A stretch of DNA of 64,000 nt, from positions 2,108,001 to 2,172,000 of the forward strand of contig NZ_CP107918.1 of assembly GCF_036014195.1 (NCBI RefSeq), read 5' to 3'. Each line of letters begins with the position of its first letter. Within the stretch, counting starts at the first letter, position 1. This stretch comes from Streptomyces sp. NBC_00442. Its GTDB lineage: Bacteria; Actinomycetota; Actinomycetes; Streptomycetales; Streptomycetaceae. The position numbers were made by a program, and so were the translations under genes. Positions 63,759-64,000 of the stretch are shown here, piece after piece. The notes under the pieces were generated by a model. It worked only from the letters and a program-made list of their open reading frames with translations. It had not been told where the DNA came from and made no database searches.

Positions 63759-64000
63759 ATGAGCAATCCGACGCCGCCTCCCGCACTCTCCGTCAACTGG
63801 GATGGCGAAACCATCATCGTCTCGAACGTCGAGCGGGAACTCCCGCCGGCACCGACCGGTGACGACCGCGGAGACGTCGTCACGGCGGGCTCGTCCAACC
63901 CGCTGACCCCCCTGCCCGTCGACGCGTGGCATGCCGTGGCACGCGCCGTGGTCAGCCCCGAGACCGTGGCCGTTCAGCTCCGTCAGCCCAAGACCGCGGC
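63759..64000 (+). CDS. Partial hypothetical protein, runs off the right edge
   Basis: 80 complete codons, beginning MSNPTPPPALSVNWDGETII and open to the end of the window. GGAG lies 5 nt before ATG 63759. No domain can be recognised. The base composition fits a real gene. Its other end is outside the window. Confidence 0.65.
   Translation, partial: MSNPTPPPALSVNWDGETIIVSNVERELPPAPTGDDRGDVVTAGSSNPLTPLPVDAWHAVARAVVSPETVAVQLRQPKTA

Overview
This is a stretch of a Streptomyces chromosome. The evidence is very high GC with extreme third-position bias, an actinobacterial rRNA leader at the left edge, a nickel superoxide dismutase with its maturation protease, a 'conservon' (histidine kinase, roadblock, DUF742 and small GTPase), a Ku/LigD-polymerase end-joining pair, a fused E2-E1 2-oxoglutarate dehydrogenase, and several dispersed Streptomyces-type intergenic repeats. 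From lon to sodN the gene order resembles, from memory, the core region of S. coelicolor that carries lon, sucA/kgd, the malic enzyme, a glutamate-type ABC transporter and sodN. No phage, insertion sequence, tRNA or CRISPR was seen.

Layout. 1-850: promoter and leader of an rRNA operon that reads leftwards out of the window, then a perfect 22-bp palindrome and a GTACG-rich repeat. 0.87-1.6 kb: TipA-like MerR regulator behind a MerR-type promoter with a 19-bp spacer. 1.9-11.9 kb: a type VII secretion locus (EccD, MinD-like ATPase, three-domain EccC, DUF6177 protein, small membrane protein, pentapeptide-repeat protein) whose small Esx substrates survive only as frame-shifted fragments. 11.9-16 kb: SpoIIE-type phosphatase, Ku, LigD-type polymerase, NERD protein. 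16-27.6 kb: cell-envelope block (zinc-ribbon protein, class F sortase, lipoprotein plus orphan histidine kinase, SH3 protein, SEDS/PBP pair, NlpC/P60 hydrolase), interrupted by a two-protein diiron cluster with its own TetR regulator and a strong operator-like palindrome. 27.7-34.4 kb: conservon with a styrene-monooxygenase-like flavoprotein and a divergent PP2C-like protein.

34.6-48.7 kb: MarR regulator, GH25 muramidase, lipoprotein protease, Lon behind a near-consensus HspR (HAIR) site, acetyltransferase, rhomboid-like protein, spermidine-synthase-like methyltransferase fold, an OmpR-type two-component system and the 1275-aa 2-oxoglutarate dehydrogenase. 48.8-54 kb: small Streptomyces-specific proteins, a DUF4097/PadR operon with an operator over its promoter, a five-copy 56-bp repeat array, and a two-gene operon (68-aa HTH protein plus Clp-N-domain protein) driven by a consensus leaderless promoter that is bracketed by two identical-type 18-bp dyads. 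54-64 kb: quinone oxidoreductase, malic enzyme, polar amino-acid ABC transporter, methyltransferase and CGNR zinc-finger regulator sharing a palindromic operator, sodX/sodN with a likely 3'UTR small RNA, a DUF3800 protein and the start of one more gene.

The least explained local systems are: (i) the HTH/Clp-N operon with its paired operators; (ii) the divergent R2-like/AurF-like diiron oxygenase pair with a TetR regulator; (iii) the degenerate Esx region in front of an intact type VII ATPase/channel set. None can be shown to be new without database searches; each is given with its test.
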